Assembly: GCA_002151545.1 (NCBI GenBank)
Contig: CP021237.1
Location: 5,704,001 to 5,768,000 of the forward strand
Origin: Sphingobacteriaceae bacterium GW460-11-11-14-LB5
GTDB taxonomy: Bacteria > Bacteroidota > Bacteroidia > Sphingobacteriales > Sphingobacteriaceae
Reading direction: 5' to 3'
DNA length: 64,000 nucleotides
Under the pieces are notes generated by a model. It saw only the letters and a program-made list of their open reading frames with translations. It did no database searches and was not told the origin of the DNA. The position numbers and the translations under genes were made by a program. This document shows, one piece after another, positions 8,311 through 17,304 of this stretch. Positions within the stretch are counted from its first letter, which is position 1. Each line of letters begins with the position of its first letter.

Positions 8311-11100
8311 ATGAAGAAATTATGGTTTGCCTGTTTTTTTCAACTTCTCCTCATCTCAGGCGTGGTTGGACAAGGCAAAAACAAAACTGCAATTGATGAA
8401 GCGCAAATAGATCTTGCCGGAACCTGGTTGTTCCGAATGGATTCTCTTAAAGTTGGGGAACAGGAAAAATGGTACAGCAAGCCTGCTCCATTTTTTCAAC
8501 AAAAAATACAATTGCCCGGTACTACTGATGATGCCGGTTTAGGAAATCCCCTACAATTGAAACCTGAGCTTAAGCGCGCTGTAATGTTGCATTTGTGGCG
8601 TAAATTTTCATATGTTGGGGCAGCCTGGTACCAAAAAGAAGTAAATATTCCTGTATCCTGGAATAATAAACAAATATCCCTGCTGTTAGAAAGAGTAATC
8701 TGGCAAACGGATGTATGGGTTGATGGAAAAAGCGTGAATGTACAGGGTGAAAGTCTTAGTGCACCACATGAGTTTGATTTATCAGCTTTTTTAAAACCAG
8801 GAAAACATACCATTACCATTAGGATCGATAACAGTAAGAAATTCGATATTGGCGATGGACATGCTTATTCAGCCGAAACACAGATTATTTGGAATGGTGT
8901 AATCGGGCAGCTACAGCTGATTTCCAGACCAAGCATTTATATTAAAAATGTACAGGTTTTTACTGAAGAAAAATTAAAAAGGATAAAAGTTGTCAGCGAG
9001 ATTGAGAATAAGTCTGGTAAAAAAATTACTTCAACCCTCCATTTAACAACCATAAGCAATCAGGTTAAATTTAACAATGCACCTGTTCCGGTATTGCTGA
9101 AACCCGGTATAAATACGGTGGTGAATTATGTGGCCATTCAATCGGCCATTAAAAAATGGGATGAATTTAATCCATCATTATATAAGCTAAATGCAACGGT
9201 AAAATATGGCACTACAATACATAGCACAAGTACCAGTTTTGCTTTTAGAACATTGAGCAGTAAGGGCTCACAACTGCTCATCAATGATCGGCCTTTGTTT
9301 TTAAGGGGAACCTTAGAATGCAATATTTTTCCATTAACCGGGTATCCGCCAATGGAAAAAGCAGGGTGGAAAAAAGTTTTCGAAAGTGCAAAGGCATATG
9401 GCTTAAACCATCTCCGTTTTCATAGCTGGTGCCCACCTGAAGCAGCTTTTAGTGCGGCTGATGAAATGGGTTTTTACCTGCAGATCGAATTACCCGCATG
9501 GTCGCTTAAAATAGGAACCGATAAATTGGCTGACGATTTTTTCGATAGGGAAGCCAGTAGGATCATCAGGTATTATGGTAACCACCCATCGTTCTGTTTT
9601 TGGAGTATGGGCAACGAAATGCAAGGCAACATGAAATGGTTAAGTGATGAGGTTGTTAAATTAAAAGCGCAAGACCAGCGGAGGATGTATACCACTACTT
9701 CCTACACCTTTGAGCGGGGATTTGGCGATTGGCCGGTAACAGCTGATGATTATTTTATTACACAACGAACCAAAAAAGGATGGGTACGGGGACAAGGAAT
9801 TTTTGACGTTGAAGCACCTTCTTTTAACAAAGATTATGCTAAATCGGTAGATAGTTTGCCCGTTCCACTCATCACCCATGAGATTGGACAATATGCTGTG
9901 TATCCCAATATCAATGAAATTTCTAAATATACCGGTGTACTTGCTCCATTAAACTTTATGGCCATTAAAGATGATCTGGAAAAGAAAAAAATGGTTTCGC
10001 TAGCTGGTGATTTTACAAATGCCAGTGGGAAGCTTGCCGTACTCCTTTACAAAGAAGAAATTGAACGGGCGCTTAAAACCAAAGGAGTAAGTGGATTTCA
10101 ATTGTTAGACCTACACGATTTTCCGGGACAAGGAACTGCACTGGTGGGTATCCTTGATGCATTTTGGGAAAGTAAAGGTTTAATTAAACCAGAAGATTTT
10201 AGGAAATTCTGTGCGCCAGTTGTGCCACTGATCAGATTTGAAAAGGCAACTTACACCAATGATGAAACCTTTAAAGCTAAAATCGAGGTGGCTAATTTTG
10301 GCGCGGCTCCCTTAAAAAATGCAAACATAATCTGGCAGATTAAAGGCGATCATAACATGCTGGTTGCATCGGGTAAAATAAGCGGTACAAATATTAATCT
10401 GGGAAATAGTTCCGTTGTAGGAGAGATTAATGCTGTTTTAACTAAAGTAGATCGGGCACAAAAATTAACGGTACATGTAAGCATTGAAAATACGCGATAT
10501 AGCAACAATTGGAATATCTGGGTGTACCCTCAAAAAGTGGAAACAGTAGTTAGAGATGTTATTTTTACTACCGATTACCAGGAGGCTGCAGATGCTTTAG
10601 CACAAGGGAAAAAGGTGTTGTTAAATCCAGCTAAAGAAAAAATAAATGGTGTTGAAGGTAAATTTGTACAGGTTTTTTGGAGCCCGGTTCACTTTCCTAA
10701 TCAGCCGGGTACGATGGGTTTGTTGATCAACCCTCAACATCCTGCTTTTGAAAACTTCCCTACTGATAATCATACAGACTGGCAATGGTGGGACCTTTGC
10801 AAAAAATCAACAACGTTGGAGCTCGATAGTATAGGTTTAGCGCCTTCGGCCATTGTGCTGCGAAATATTGATAATTTTTTTAAAAATAGAAATATGGCCA
10901 GCATAGTTGAAGCCAAGGTTGGCAATGGTAAGTTATTGCTCTGTACAATGGATATCAATACCAATATCGCCAATAGGCCAGTCGCCAGGCAGTTAAAATA
11001 CAGCCTGTTGAGGTATATGGAAAGTGATAAATTTAATCCAGTGACCGTATTAGAAAAAGAGCGTTTTAAAAGAATAGAAAAATTGCCAAAGCAAAAATAG
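8311..11100 (+). CDS. secreted glycoside hydrolase family 2 protein (B)
   Basis: 929 residues with a signal peptide (hydrophobic residues 3-18). It is paralogous to the preceding gene along its length: the same sugar-binding opening (LAGTWLFRMD, AAWYQKEV), FHSWCPPEAAF in the barrel, predicted acid/base Glu436 in GNEMQ and nucleophile Glu524 in THEIGQY. It lacks the last 120 or so residues of its neighbour and has a shorter loop after FHSWCPPEAAF, where the neighbour carries a Trp-rich stretch (LWIDWWMS). The 46-bp gap suggests co-transcription. The pair most likely arose by tandem duplication and may act on different linkages or chain positions of one glycan; that is inference. Confidence 0.9.
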   Translation: MKKLWFACFFQLLLISGVVGQGKNKTAIDEAQIDLAGTWLFRMDSLKVGEQEKWYSKPAPFFQQKIQLPGTTDDAGLGNPLQLKPELKRAVMLHLWRKFSYVGAAWYQKEVNIPVSWNNKQISLLLERVIWQTDVWVDGKSVNVQGESLSAPHEFDLSAFLKPGKHTITIRIDNSKKFDIGDGHAYSAETQIIWNGVIGQLQLISRPSIYIKNVQVFTEEKLKRIKVVSEIENKSGKKITSTLHLTTISNQVKFNNAPVPVLLKPGINTVVNYVAIQSAIKKWDEFNPSLYKLNATVKYGTTIHSTSTSFAFRTLSSKGSQLLINDRPLFLRGTLECNIFPLTGYPPMEKAGWKKVFESAKAYGLNHLRFHSWCPPEAAFSAADEMGFYLQIELPAWSLKIGTDKLADDFFDREASRIIRYYGNHPSFCFWSMGNEMQGNMKWLSDEVVKLKAQDQRRMYTTTSYTFERGFGDWPVTADDYFITQRTKKGWVRGQGIFDVEAPSFNKDYAKSVDSLPVPLITHEIGQYAVYPNINEISKYTGVLAPLNFMAIKDDLEKKKMVSLAGDFTNASGKLAVLLYKEEIERALKTKGVSGFQLLDLHDFPGQGTALVGILDAFWESKGLIKPEDFRKFCAPVVPLIRFEKATYTNDETFKAKIEVANFGAAPLKNANIIWQIKGDHNMLVASGKISGTNINLGNSSVVGEINAVLTKVDRAQKLTVHVSIENTRYSNNWNIWVYPQKVETVVRDVIFTTDYQEAADALAQGKKVLLNPAKEKINGVEGKFVQVFWSPVHFPNQPGTMGLLINPQHPAFENFPTDNHTDWQWWDLCKKSTTLELDSIGLAPSAIVLRNIDNFFKNRNMASIVEAKVGNGKLLLCTMDINTNIANRPVARQLKYSLLRYMESDKFNPVTVLEKERFKRIEKLPKQK

Positions 11101-11118
11101 TATTAAGAAGAAACGTGT

Positions 11119-12207
11119 TTAACGGTTATTCGCTGCCTTTTTCCGCCAGAGCCAAATTAAGAAGCCTGTAATGGGGAGTGAAGCCGTAATTAATCCAGCG
11201 AAAAACACAAGAAGTTTGCCCCAGAATCCAAAAATACTTCCGGTGTGCAGATCGTAATTAAGTGCTTTTACTTTATCTAATGCAGGTAGGGAAGAAAATG
11301 ATTTCCCCTTTAATAATAATTTACCGCTGTAGCGATCAAATCTATATTGAACTTTCTGATGGATTCGCTGAGGATCAAGATAAGCTGAAACGTTAACTGT
11401 TCCTCCTTTGGTAACCGGAAGATTATAAAGGAGGTAGGAGGCCTCCTTACTCAGCGATTTGGTATTTGAAAGAATAAGGTGATTTGGCGTTGGTCCGGCC
11501 AATGATGTGGTATCTGAAAAAATCTTTACTTTTTTGTCGGATACCAGATCAAACGACCACATCAGGCCGGTAAGCGAAATGATTAACAATATTAAAAAAG
11601 CATAAAACCCGAAAACCTGGTGCAGATCGTAATTCAGGCGCTTTGCTTTCGCATCCCATTTTACCTGAAGCTTTTGTTTCCAGAAATTTATTTTCCATTT
11701 CTTTGGCCACCAGAGTACAATGCCCGAAAGGAGCAATATCACAAAACAAACTACCGACCAACGGATGATAAAATGACCAACAACATCTCCAAGCAGCAAA
11801 GTACGATGAATGGAAAGCACCACATTGAAAAACTCCTTGTTGGCGTCTTCATGAAATACAATTTGTGCGGTGTAGGGATTTAGGTATACTTTTTCAAAAT
11901 ATTTCTCTGCTTTGTATGCCCTGAACATGTAGGTTCTATCCGGCGATTGCTGTATTTCTACCCTGGATATTTTTTTAAGCCCACCGAACTTTTTTTGTGC
12001 AACAAACAAAAGCTGATCGAATGATTGTTTTTTTGCGCCATGGGGAATATCTACATATAATCTGTCATGATACAGAACAGCTTTTAATTCATCAGAAAAC
12101 GAATAAATAGCGCCTGTTAAACCGATTACAAACACCACTAGCCCGGATGAAAGTCCGAGCCAGAGGTGTAATAGGTAGATGATTTTTTTAAAACCTGTAC
12201 GAAACAT
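11119..12207 (-). CDS. PepSY-associated TM helix (iron-regulated membrane) protein
   Basis: About 362 residues with four predicted membrane helices: one near the N-terminus (LHLWLGLSSGLVVFVIGLTG), two in the middle and one near the C-terminus, with a periplasmic PepSY-like region between helices 1 and 2. LHLWLGL, HRTLLLG and YDLHTGSIFG are typical of the PepSY_TM family found beside siderophore receptors, where the proteins are thought to help with iron release or reduction. The frame continues upstream to 12237, but the ATG at 12207 gives the proper start (MFRTGFKK) and overlaps the end of the receptor gene by 20 nt, suggesting translational coupling. It faces the GH2 B gene with only 18 bp between stops. 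Confidence 0.88.
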   Translation of the reverse strand: MFRTGFKKIIYLLHLWLGLSSGLVVFVIGLTGAIYSFSDELKAVLYHDRLYVDIPHGAKKQSFDQLLFVAQKKFGGLKKISRVEIQQSPDRTYMFRAYKAEKYFEKVYLNPYTAQIVFHEDANKEFFNVVLSIHRTLLLGDVVGHFIIRWSVVCFVILLLSGIVLWWPKKWKINFWKQKLQVKWDAKAKRLNYDLHQVFGFYAFLILLIISLTGLMWSFDLVSDKKVKIFSDTTSLAGPTPNHLILSNTKSLSKEASYLLYNLPVTKGGTVNVSAYLDPQRIHQKVQYRFDRYSGKLLLKGKSFSSLPALDKVKALNYDLHTGSIFGFWGKLLVFFAGLITASLPITGFLIWLWRKKAANNR

Positions 12208-14869
12208 TGGCAACAAAAGCTCTTGGCATCTGGGCACTCAATACACCCTGGCCGGTAAAGTACAATTGATTAGTAAGATTATCCACCTTAAATCCCAGAC
12301 GATATTTTCCGGTGTCATAAAATGCGGTTGCATTCATCATCACATACGATGGAAGCGTGAATATCCCGGTTACAGCAGAATTAGAGGTTAAATGTTTGCC
12401 TACATAATTTGTGCCCAATCCAAGCCCCAATCCTTTAAGCTCTCCTGAAGGAAGAACATAACTGATCCAGCTATTAATTAAGGTGGCAGGACCAGCAGAA
12501 GCTGGTCTTCTGCCTTCGAGCGCGACAGTAGCTTTGGTCAGTTTACTGTCGTTGTAACTATATCCGGCAATAATATTTAATCCCTTTAACGGATTGGCGA
12601 TCAGTTCTAATTCGACACCTTTACTCCGCTGCGTGCCATTTTGAACCGTAATATTATAAGTTGTTCCACCTACAATCAGGTCCTCGTTGCGGGTTAGGTT
12701 ATCCACTTTAATATCATATACGCTGGCAGTGAAGCTTAACAAACCATTAAACAGATCGGTTTTTACTCCTGCCTCAAACTGATTAGCATGCTGCGGTTTA
12801 AATGTACCCGATACACCAGCGCCTTCAGGCTGTGTAACGGGTGCTACGTTTGCAAAACCGTTCATATAATTTCCAAAAACAGATACCTGATCTTTGATTA
12901 CATGATAAACTAAACCTAACTTTGGCGATACAGCCGTTTGCATGTATTTGCTATTGGTAACAATGGTATTGGTGGCCTGGTTCAATGTACCTCTGTTCTG
13001 GAAACGATCAACACGTAAGCTTAACATGGCCAGTAAACGGTTGGTAATATTCAGTACATCCGAAGCATAAGCGCTATAGATATTGCTCTTTCCAATGTTC
13101 TTAGTTGGTGCTGCCGTACTTGCTGCTAATCTGGCCTCAACAGCCGCTCTCGAAAGTTTTACATAATTCGGATCTGATGGATTTAATCCACTTACGTTAT
13201 CAAATACCAGGTATGGCGAATTGTTATTGTTTATCGTTTGGTTAAGGTAATCGAGACCAACAATTAATCTATTTCGAAGCCCCAGTATCTTAAAATCTCC
13301 GATAAAATTCTGCTGGATATCACTCGCGGTATTTGTCGAGTTTTGAAGACTGATATTCCGTTCTAACATTTCATCGCTGGTAGCACCTCTGATAAATTCA
13401 TATTGGTAAAAGCCATCCGATTTTCTGGAATTGCTAGAATAAATGGTTTGTGAGCGCCATTGATCTGAGATCTGGTAGTTTATTTGTGCCTTAATGTTTA
13501 CGGTTGGGTTTTTCATGGTCAGATCGTTCGAGTTGTAAGATCTTTTCCAATCAAAATTTAATTCTTCCGGTGTGGTGGCAATAAACTTTCTTACCCTGTT
13601 TAAAAAGATTGTTGATGAACTGGTTGCCTCTGTTTGATAGAAACCAGCGTTAAGGCTGAGTGTTAAACGGTTCGATGCACGGTATTCTACCGCAGGGGCA
13701 AAAAATGTTGTCCTTCTAAAACCAGCATCCTGAAAGCTGCCCTGGTATTGGTAAGCTGCGTTCATCCTAAATAATAACTTCGAATTCTTTTTAGCTGGTC
13801 CGTAAACGTCGGCTGTTATTCTGTTCAGTCCGAAGCTTCCGGTAAGATAAGATATCTCTCCACCTGCCGTATCAATGGGCTTTTTGGTTACAATATTGAT
13901 GAGGCCACCAAACGATACCACTGCGCCGCCAAAAAGTGTTCCTGACGGACCCTTAATCAGCTCAACCCGTTCGATATTGGATGGATCGATTTCACCATTG
14001 GTTTGCGATGGTAACCCATCAACCAATGCAGCTTCGGTTCTAAAACCTCTCATACTATAATACGATGCACCATCAGTATTAATGCCCCTCGATCCCTGAA
14101 TTTTATAAACCCCGGGAGAATTTTTAAGCGCATAGCTGAAATCCGTAATCATTTGTTCGTTTAACAAGGTTTTTGGGATGGTGGTATAAACCTGAGGGTT
14201 ATCTAAATTTGCCAAAGGCATTTTTGCTGCCGTAGTGGTTTTTTTTACCGAAAATCTATTGGTTTCACCGCCATTAATCACTACCTCATCCAATTCTGAA
14301 TGGCTTTCGCGTAAAGTAAAATCTGCGCTAACTTTCGTGCCGGCTTTGATGTTGATTTCTCTGCTCTGACTTTCTAAGCCAATATAGCTAACAAAAAGTG
14401 TATGTGCGCCTTCTGGTATATCACGAAACCGGTAATTCCCATCAGCGTCAACAATCGTAGTGCGTAAGCGATCGAGACTAACACTTACAAATTGGGCAGG
14501 TTTTCCTTCTGCAGTAATTACCTTACCACGAACTTCGCCCTTAGCCTGTTGTTTAATGGTAATGTCTTTCCCGCTAGCCGTAAAGGTCAGTCCGGTTTTT
14601 TTAGCTAATTCGATCAGGATTTCGTTAACCGATAAAGCTGATGGTGATAAGGTAATGGTTTTGTCCAGCTCAGTATTGAGATCACTGTAGATAAAATTCA
14701 GGCCTGCCTTTTTTTCAAGTTGTTCGAGTGCGGCACGTAATTTTAGTGTTCGTGGAGAAATGTTTACAGTTGCCTGCTGAGCAAAACTGTTGCTCGAGAG
14801 CAGGAGGCATAGCAAAATACAAAAGGCTGAGAGAACAGACTTTAAATTCATAAATTTGTAATTGATCAT
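12188..14869 (-). CDS. TonB-dependent siderophore receptor with STN domain
   Basis: Outer-membrane transporter of 893 residues. Order: signal peptide (ends SFAQQ), STN domain (about 30-110, the periplasmic signalling domain of FecA-type receptors), a carboxypeptidase-like regulatory domain (about 113-200, GKVITAEGKPAQFVSVSL), the plug (about 215-345, with YSMRGF and IKGPSGTLFGG) and a 22-strand barrel ending in the aromatic C-terminus SYRF. Siderophore-receptor features include LPSQTNGEIDPSNIERVELI. The STN domain plus upstream FecR and sigma genes indicate cell-surface signalling: ligand binding frees the sigma factor to transcribe this locus. The cargo is probably a ferric siderophore. An alternative start is the ATG at 14851. 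It needs TonB/ExbB/ExbD for energy. Confidence 0.93.
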   Translation of the reverse strand: MINYKFMNLKSVLSAFCILLCLLLSSNSFAQQATVNISPRTLKLRAALEQLEKKAGLNFIYSDLNTELDKTITLSPSALSVNEILIELAKKTGLTFTASGKDITIKQQAKGEVRGKVITAEGKPAQFVSVSLDRLRTTIVDADGNYRFRDIPEGAHTLFVSYIGLESQSREINIKAGTKVSADFTLRESHSELDEVVINGGETNRFSVKKTTTAAKMPLANLDNPQVYTTIPKTLLNEQMITDFSYALKNSPGVYKIQGSRGINTDGASYYSMRGFRTEAALVDGLPSQTNGEIDPSNIERVELIKGPSGTLFGGAVVSFGGLINIVTKKPIDTAGGEISYLTGSFGLNRITADVYGPAKKNSKLLFRMNAAYQYQGSFQDAGFRRTTFFAPAVEYRASNRLTLSLNAGFYQTEATSSSTIFLNRVRKFIATTPEELNFDWKRSYNSNDLTMKNPTVNIKAQINYQISDQWRSQTIYSSNSRKSDGFYQYEFIRGATSDEMLERNISLQNSTNTASDIQQNFIGDFKILGLRNRLIVGLDYLNQTINNNNSPYLVFDNVSGLNPSDPNYVKLSRAAVEARLAASTAAPTKNIGKSNIYSAYASDVLNITNRLLAMLSLRVDRFQNRGTLNQATNTIVTNSKYMQTAVSPKLGLVYHVIKDQVSVFGNYMNGFANVAPVTQPEGAGVSGTFKPQHANQFEAGVKTDLFNGLLSFTASVYDIKVDNLTRNEDLIVGGTTYNITVQNGTQRSKGVELELIANPLKGLNIIAGYSYNDSKLTKATVALEGRRPASAGPATLINSWISYVLPSGELKGLGLGLGTNYVGKHLTSNSAVTGIFTLPSYVMMNATAFYDTGKYRLGFKVDNLTNQLYFTGQGVLSAQMPRAFVANVSYRF

Positions 14870-14941
14870 TGATTGTGAGAATTGATGGTAATTTTAACTA
14901 CCGGGGTGTTGACGCACTTCCGGTAGTTTCTTGTTTAATTT

Positions 14942-15862
14942 TTATTTATAGACTTCAATATATTTTCCTGAATTTTTAAAGCGATAATCAGAAGCCCGCT
15001 CCATAAGTTGTAGCACTCTGCTTATAGACTGTTCTCCAAACTTTCCGCTAATGGGTTTATCAAGTTGGCAGCTGATTTTGAATTTAAATCCATATCGGTT
15101 CTCGAGCGTCTCCAGTACCTCGGGCATAGGTGTATCATTAAAACGGATCGTACCGGTTTTCCATGCTGTTACCCCACTGGTATCTACCTGAGTAATGCTT
15201 AAAAGATGTTGATTGTGTTTATTGAAAGTTAAACTTTCTCCTGGTTTTAGGATACTCAGCGCACCATTTTTCGGTTGGAAACTAATCTTGCCCTGGGTAA
15301 GGGTAACCTCAAGAACAGGTGCTGATTTTAGATTGCGCACATTAAACCTCGTTCCAAGGACCTTAATTTCACTGTTGGCGCTATTTAAGATAAAGGCTTG
15401 TGCGGAATTATGTCGGATAATAAAGAAGGCTTCACCAGAAAATAGCGTTACATTTCTTGTGGTTTTGTCGAATTTACTGGGGTAAGAAATTTTACTTCCT
15501 GGTTGAAGTTCTACTTTGCTGCTGTCGGGCAGGGTAATGGTACTGGGTTGCCCAAACGGGGCATTAAATACTATATTTTGCGTCTGGTGTTTCTGCTGGT
15601 TAAAGAAGAAAAATCCAGATGCCAGCGCAATACTAGCGGCTATCGATCCATAGATCAGCCATTTGAAATTGATTTTTCTTTGAATCGGCTTTAGGTGAGG
15701 CTGAATGGCTGAATAAATCTCCGCCTGAATACGCTCATCCTCAATTTTTGATCCTTCAGGGAATTGCTCGTCGGCAAGCCATAACTCAACCTGTTTTTGC
15801 TCCGAAGGACTGCATTTGCCTTTAGCATACCTTTCCAGTAAGTCGGCATCGATATCTTCCAT
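14942..15862 (-). CDS. FecR-family anti-sigma factor
   Basis: 306 residues. An N-terminal cytoplasmic sigma-binding part (LLERYAKGKCSPSEQKQV) is followed by one membrane helix at about 84-105 (LIYGSIAASIALASGFFFF) and a periplasmic FecR domain (about 115-215: LPDSSKVELQPGSKISYP, GEAFFIIRH, VLGTRFNVR). The C-terminal 70 residues resemble DUF4974 (FNDTPMPEVLETLENRYGFKF). It should hold the adjacent ECF sigma factor inactive and receive the signal from the receptor's STN domain. Gene order sigma, anti-sigma, receptor on one strand is standard for Bacteroidota. Confidence 0.93.
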   Translation of the reverse strand: MEDIDADLLERYAKGKCSPSEQKQVELWLADEQFPEGSKIEDERIQAEIYSAIQPHLKPIQRKINFKWLIYGSIAASIALASGFFFFNQQKHQTQNIVFNAPFGQPSTITLPDSSKVELQPGSKISYPSKFDKTTRNVTLFSGEAFFIIRHNSAQAFILNSANSEIKVLGTRFNVRNLKSAPVLEVTLTQGKISFQPKNGALSILKPGESLTFNKHNQHLLSITQVDTSGVTAWKTGTIRFNDTPMPEVLETLENRYGFKFKISCQLDKPISGKFGEQSISRVLQLMERASDYRFKNSGKYIEVYK

Positions 15863-15938
15863 ACCTATATCTACCCTTAAGATGGGATTACCCTACGCGA
15901 AATCTGAAAAATATTTTATTTGAGGATGATTGGATACT

Positions 15939-16439
15939 TTAAGCAGGGTTGAGAACTGCCCTAAACTCCTTAAGTACACGCGAAATATGTTTTTCAACCG
16001 TTTTTACAGCTATTCCCAATTCTGATGCAATTTCTTTATAACTCAGCTGCTGTTCTCTGCTCAGTAGAAAGATGCTTTTAGTTGGTTCTGTGAGGTTTGA
16101 TATAAACACTTCAAGTTCTCCTGAAAGTTCTTTATCAAGCAGCATCGCCTCCGGATTGTATCGTAAAGCTTCAATCTCGCTGCCAAAGTTTACATCCGTA
16201 ATTTCTTCCTGTTGTTTCTTGTTCCTGAAAAAATTAAGAATCTGATATTTGGTACACCGGGCAAGATATTTGGATGCTTCCACCTCATTTTCAAATGTGA
16301 TTTCCCTTTTCCAGATGGATAAGAATATATCCTGACAGATATCTTTGGCGATTACCTCGTCGCCACATTTTGATAGCGCTAACCCATAAACATTGCCCCA
16401 ATGTAGATTAAAGAAATCGATAAATTGCTGGTTGTTCAT
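15939..16439 (-). CDS. ECF RNA polymerase sigma factor (FecI-like, sigma-70 family)
   Basis: 166 residues from the ATG at 16439 (MNNQQFIDFF). The frame extends to a TTG at 16463, but that codon lies inside the predicted -7 promoter element, so it cannot be the start if that promoter is used. Region 2 is visible (KDICQDIFLSIWKR, KYLARCTKYQILNFFRNK) and region 4 has the helix-turn-helix LSYKEIASELGIAVKTVEKHISRVL. It directs transcription of the downstream FecR, receptor and PepSY genes and is controlled by FecR. Confidence 0.92.
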   Translation of the reverse strand: MNNQQFIDFFNLHWGNVYGLALSKCGDEVIAKDICQDIFLSIWKREITFENEVEASKYLARCTKYQILNFFRNKKQQEEITDVNFGSEIEALRYNPEAMLLDKELSGELEVFISNLTEPTKSIFLLSREQQLSYKEIASELGIAVKTVEKHISRVLKEFRAVLNPA

Positions 16440-16460
16440 ATCTGTTTGGAGGATATGCGG

Positions 16461-16491
16461 CAAATATAAGCTTATTTAGACTTGTTACAAA
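16461..16491 (-). promoter_or_regulatory. Bacteroidota-type promoter of the sigma factor gene
   Basis: Read on the minus strand: TTTG (16491-16488), 19 bases, TATATTTG (16468-16461), matching TTTG-N19-TAnnTTTG. The expected transcript start is about 15 bases before the ATG at 16439, giving a very short leader. Confidence 0.7.
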
Positions 16492-16552
16492 TAGTGGCTG
16501 TGTTTTTATTTGAATGTTGGCAAAGATTATACCCATTGCTATTTCATGGAGC

Positions 16553-16589
16553 AAAAAAAAGCACCAATCTTTATCAGATTGATGCTTTT
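16553..16589 (-). terminator. rho-independent terminator of the tRNA operon
   Basis: On the minus strand, AGCATCAATCTG and its near-complement AGATTGGTGCT form a stem after the last tRNA-Glu, followed by eight T residues. Confidence 0.8.
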
Positions 16590-16591
16590 CG

Positions 16592-16663
16592 TAGCCCGTA
16601 GGGGAATCGAACCCCTGTTTCCAGAATGAAAATCTGGCGTCCTCACCCCTAGACGAACGGGCC
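16592..16663 (-). tRNA. tRNA-Glu (TTC), distal copy
   Basis: 72-nt cloverleaf on the minus strand: acceptor GGCCCGT/ACGGGCT with discriminator A, anticodon loop TTTTCAT giving TTC, and T arm around GGTTCGATTCC. The 3' CCA is not encoded. Identical to the copy at 16973-17044. Confidence 0.95.
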
Positions 16664-16732
16664 ATTTTCAGTATTTTAATTTCCAGTTATCATTTGCAAT
16701 TAAAACTGCCAATTGATAACGACCAACTGAAT

Positions 16733-16808
<76 letters not shown>

Positions 16809-16826
16809 CTCTATGTTGTCATTTTA

Positions 16827-16884
16827 ACCTTCGGGTTATGAGCTCAGCGAGCGTACTCCCGAAGTTTCGGGACTCCACCCCGCA
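16827..16884 (-). pseudogene. decayed tRNA-Met fragment
   Basis: On the minus strand, 16884 down to 16827 repeats the 5' acceptor strand (GCGGGGTGGAG), a scrambled D arm and the anticodon arm (CTCATAACCCGAAGG) of the adjacent initiator tRNA. It lacks the T arm and 3' acceptor strand, and the anticodon stem no longer pairs properly. It lies between the two intact Glu-fMet pairs. Confidence 0.75.
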
Positions 16885-16972
16885 CTCTCATGTATTTTTA
16901 AGGAATACCAACCTTCAATTTTGCAGTGTTGAAACTGATAAAAAAAACTGCTCAGCTCTTGTAGCGGTTTCG

Positions 16973-17044
16973 TAGCCCGTAGGGGAATCGAACCCCTGTT
17001 TCCAGAATGAAAATCTGGCGTCCTCACCCCTAGACGAACGGGCC
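16973..17044 (-). tRNA. tRNA-Glu (TTC), proximal copy
   Basis: 72-nt cloverleaf identical to the copy at 16592-16663, anticodon TTC, G1-T72 wobble in the acceptor, no encoded CCA. It is the second tRNA in the minus-strand operon. Confidence 0.95.
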
Positions 17045-17114
17045 ATTTTCAGCATTTTAATTTCCAGTTTACAATGTGCAATTAAAACTGCCAATTGTAA
17101 ACCACCAACTGAAT

Positions 17115-17190
<76 letters not shown>

Positions 17191-17243
17191 CTCTATACAA
17201 CTCGTTTTTTTCTTTGAATTAAATCCTTAACTCTGTTTCCGAA

Positions 17244-17274
17244 TTGGAATGCAAAGATATAATTCGTTTCTTTG
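17244..17274 (+). promoter_or_regulatory. possible era promoter
   Basis: TTG (17244-17246), 20 bases, TTTCTTTG (17267-17274): one mismatch to the -7 consensus. It would place the start about 25 bases before era and overlaps the divergent tRNA promoter. Confidence 0.35.
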
Positions 17275-17283
17275 TGCTGCAAA
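17252..17283 (-). promoter_or_regulatory. promoter of the tRNA operon
   Basis: On the minus strand TTTG (17283-17280), 20 bases, TATCTTTG (17259-17252), an exact TTTG-N20-TAnnTTTG match upstream of the first tRNA. Confidence 0.75.
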
Positions 17284-17304
17284 TTTTTTTTAAAAAATAT
17301 TTTA

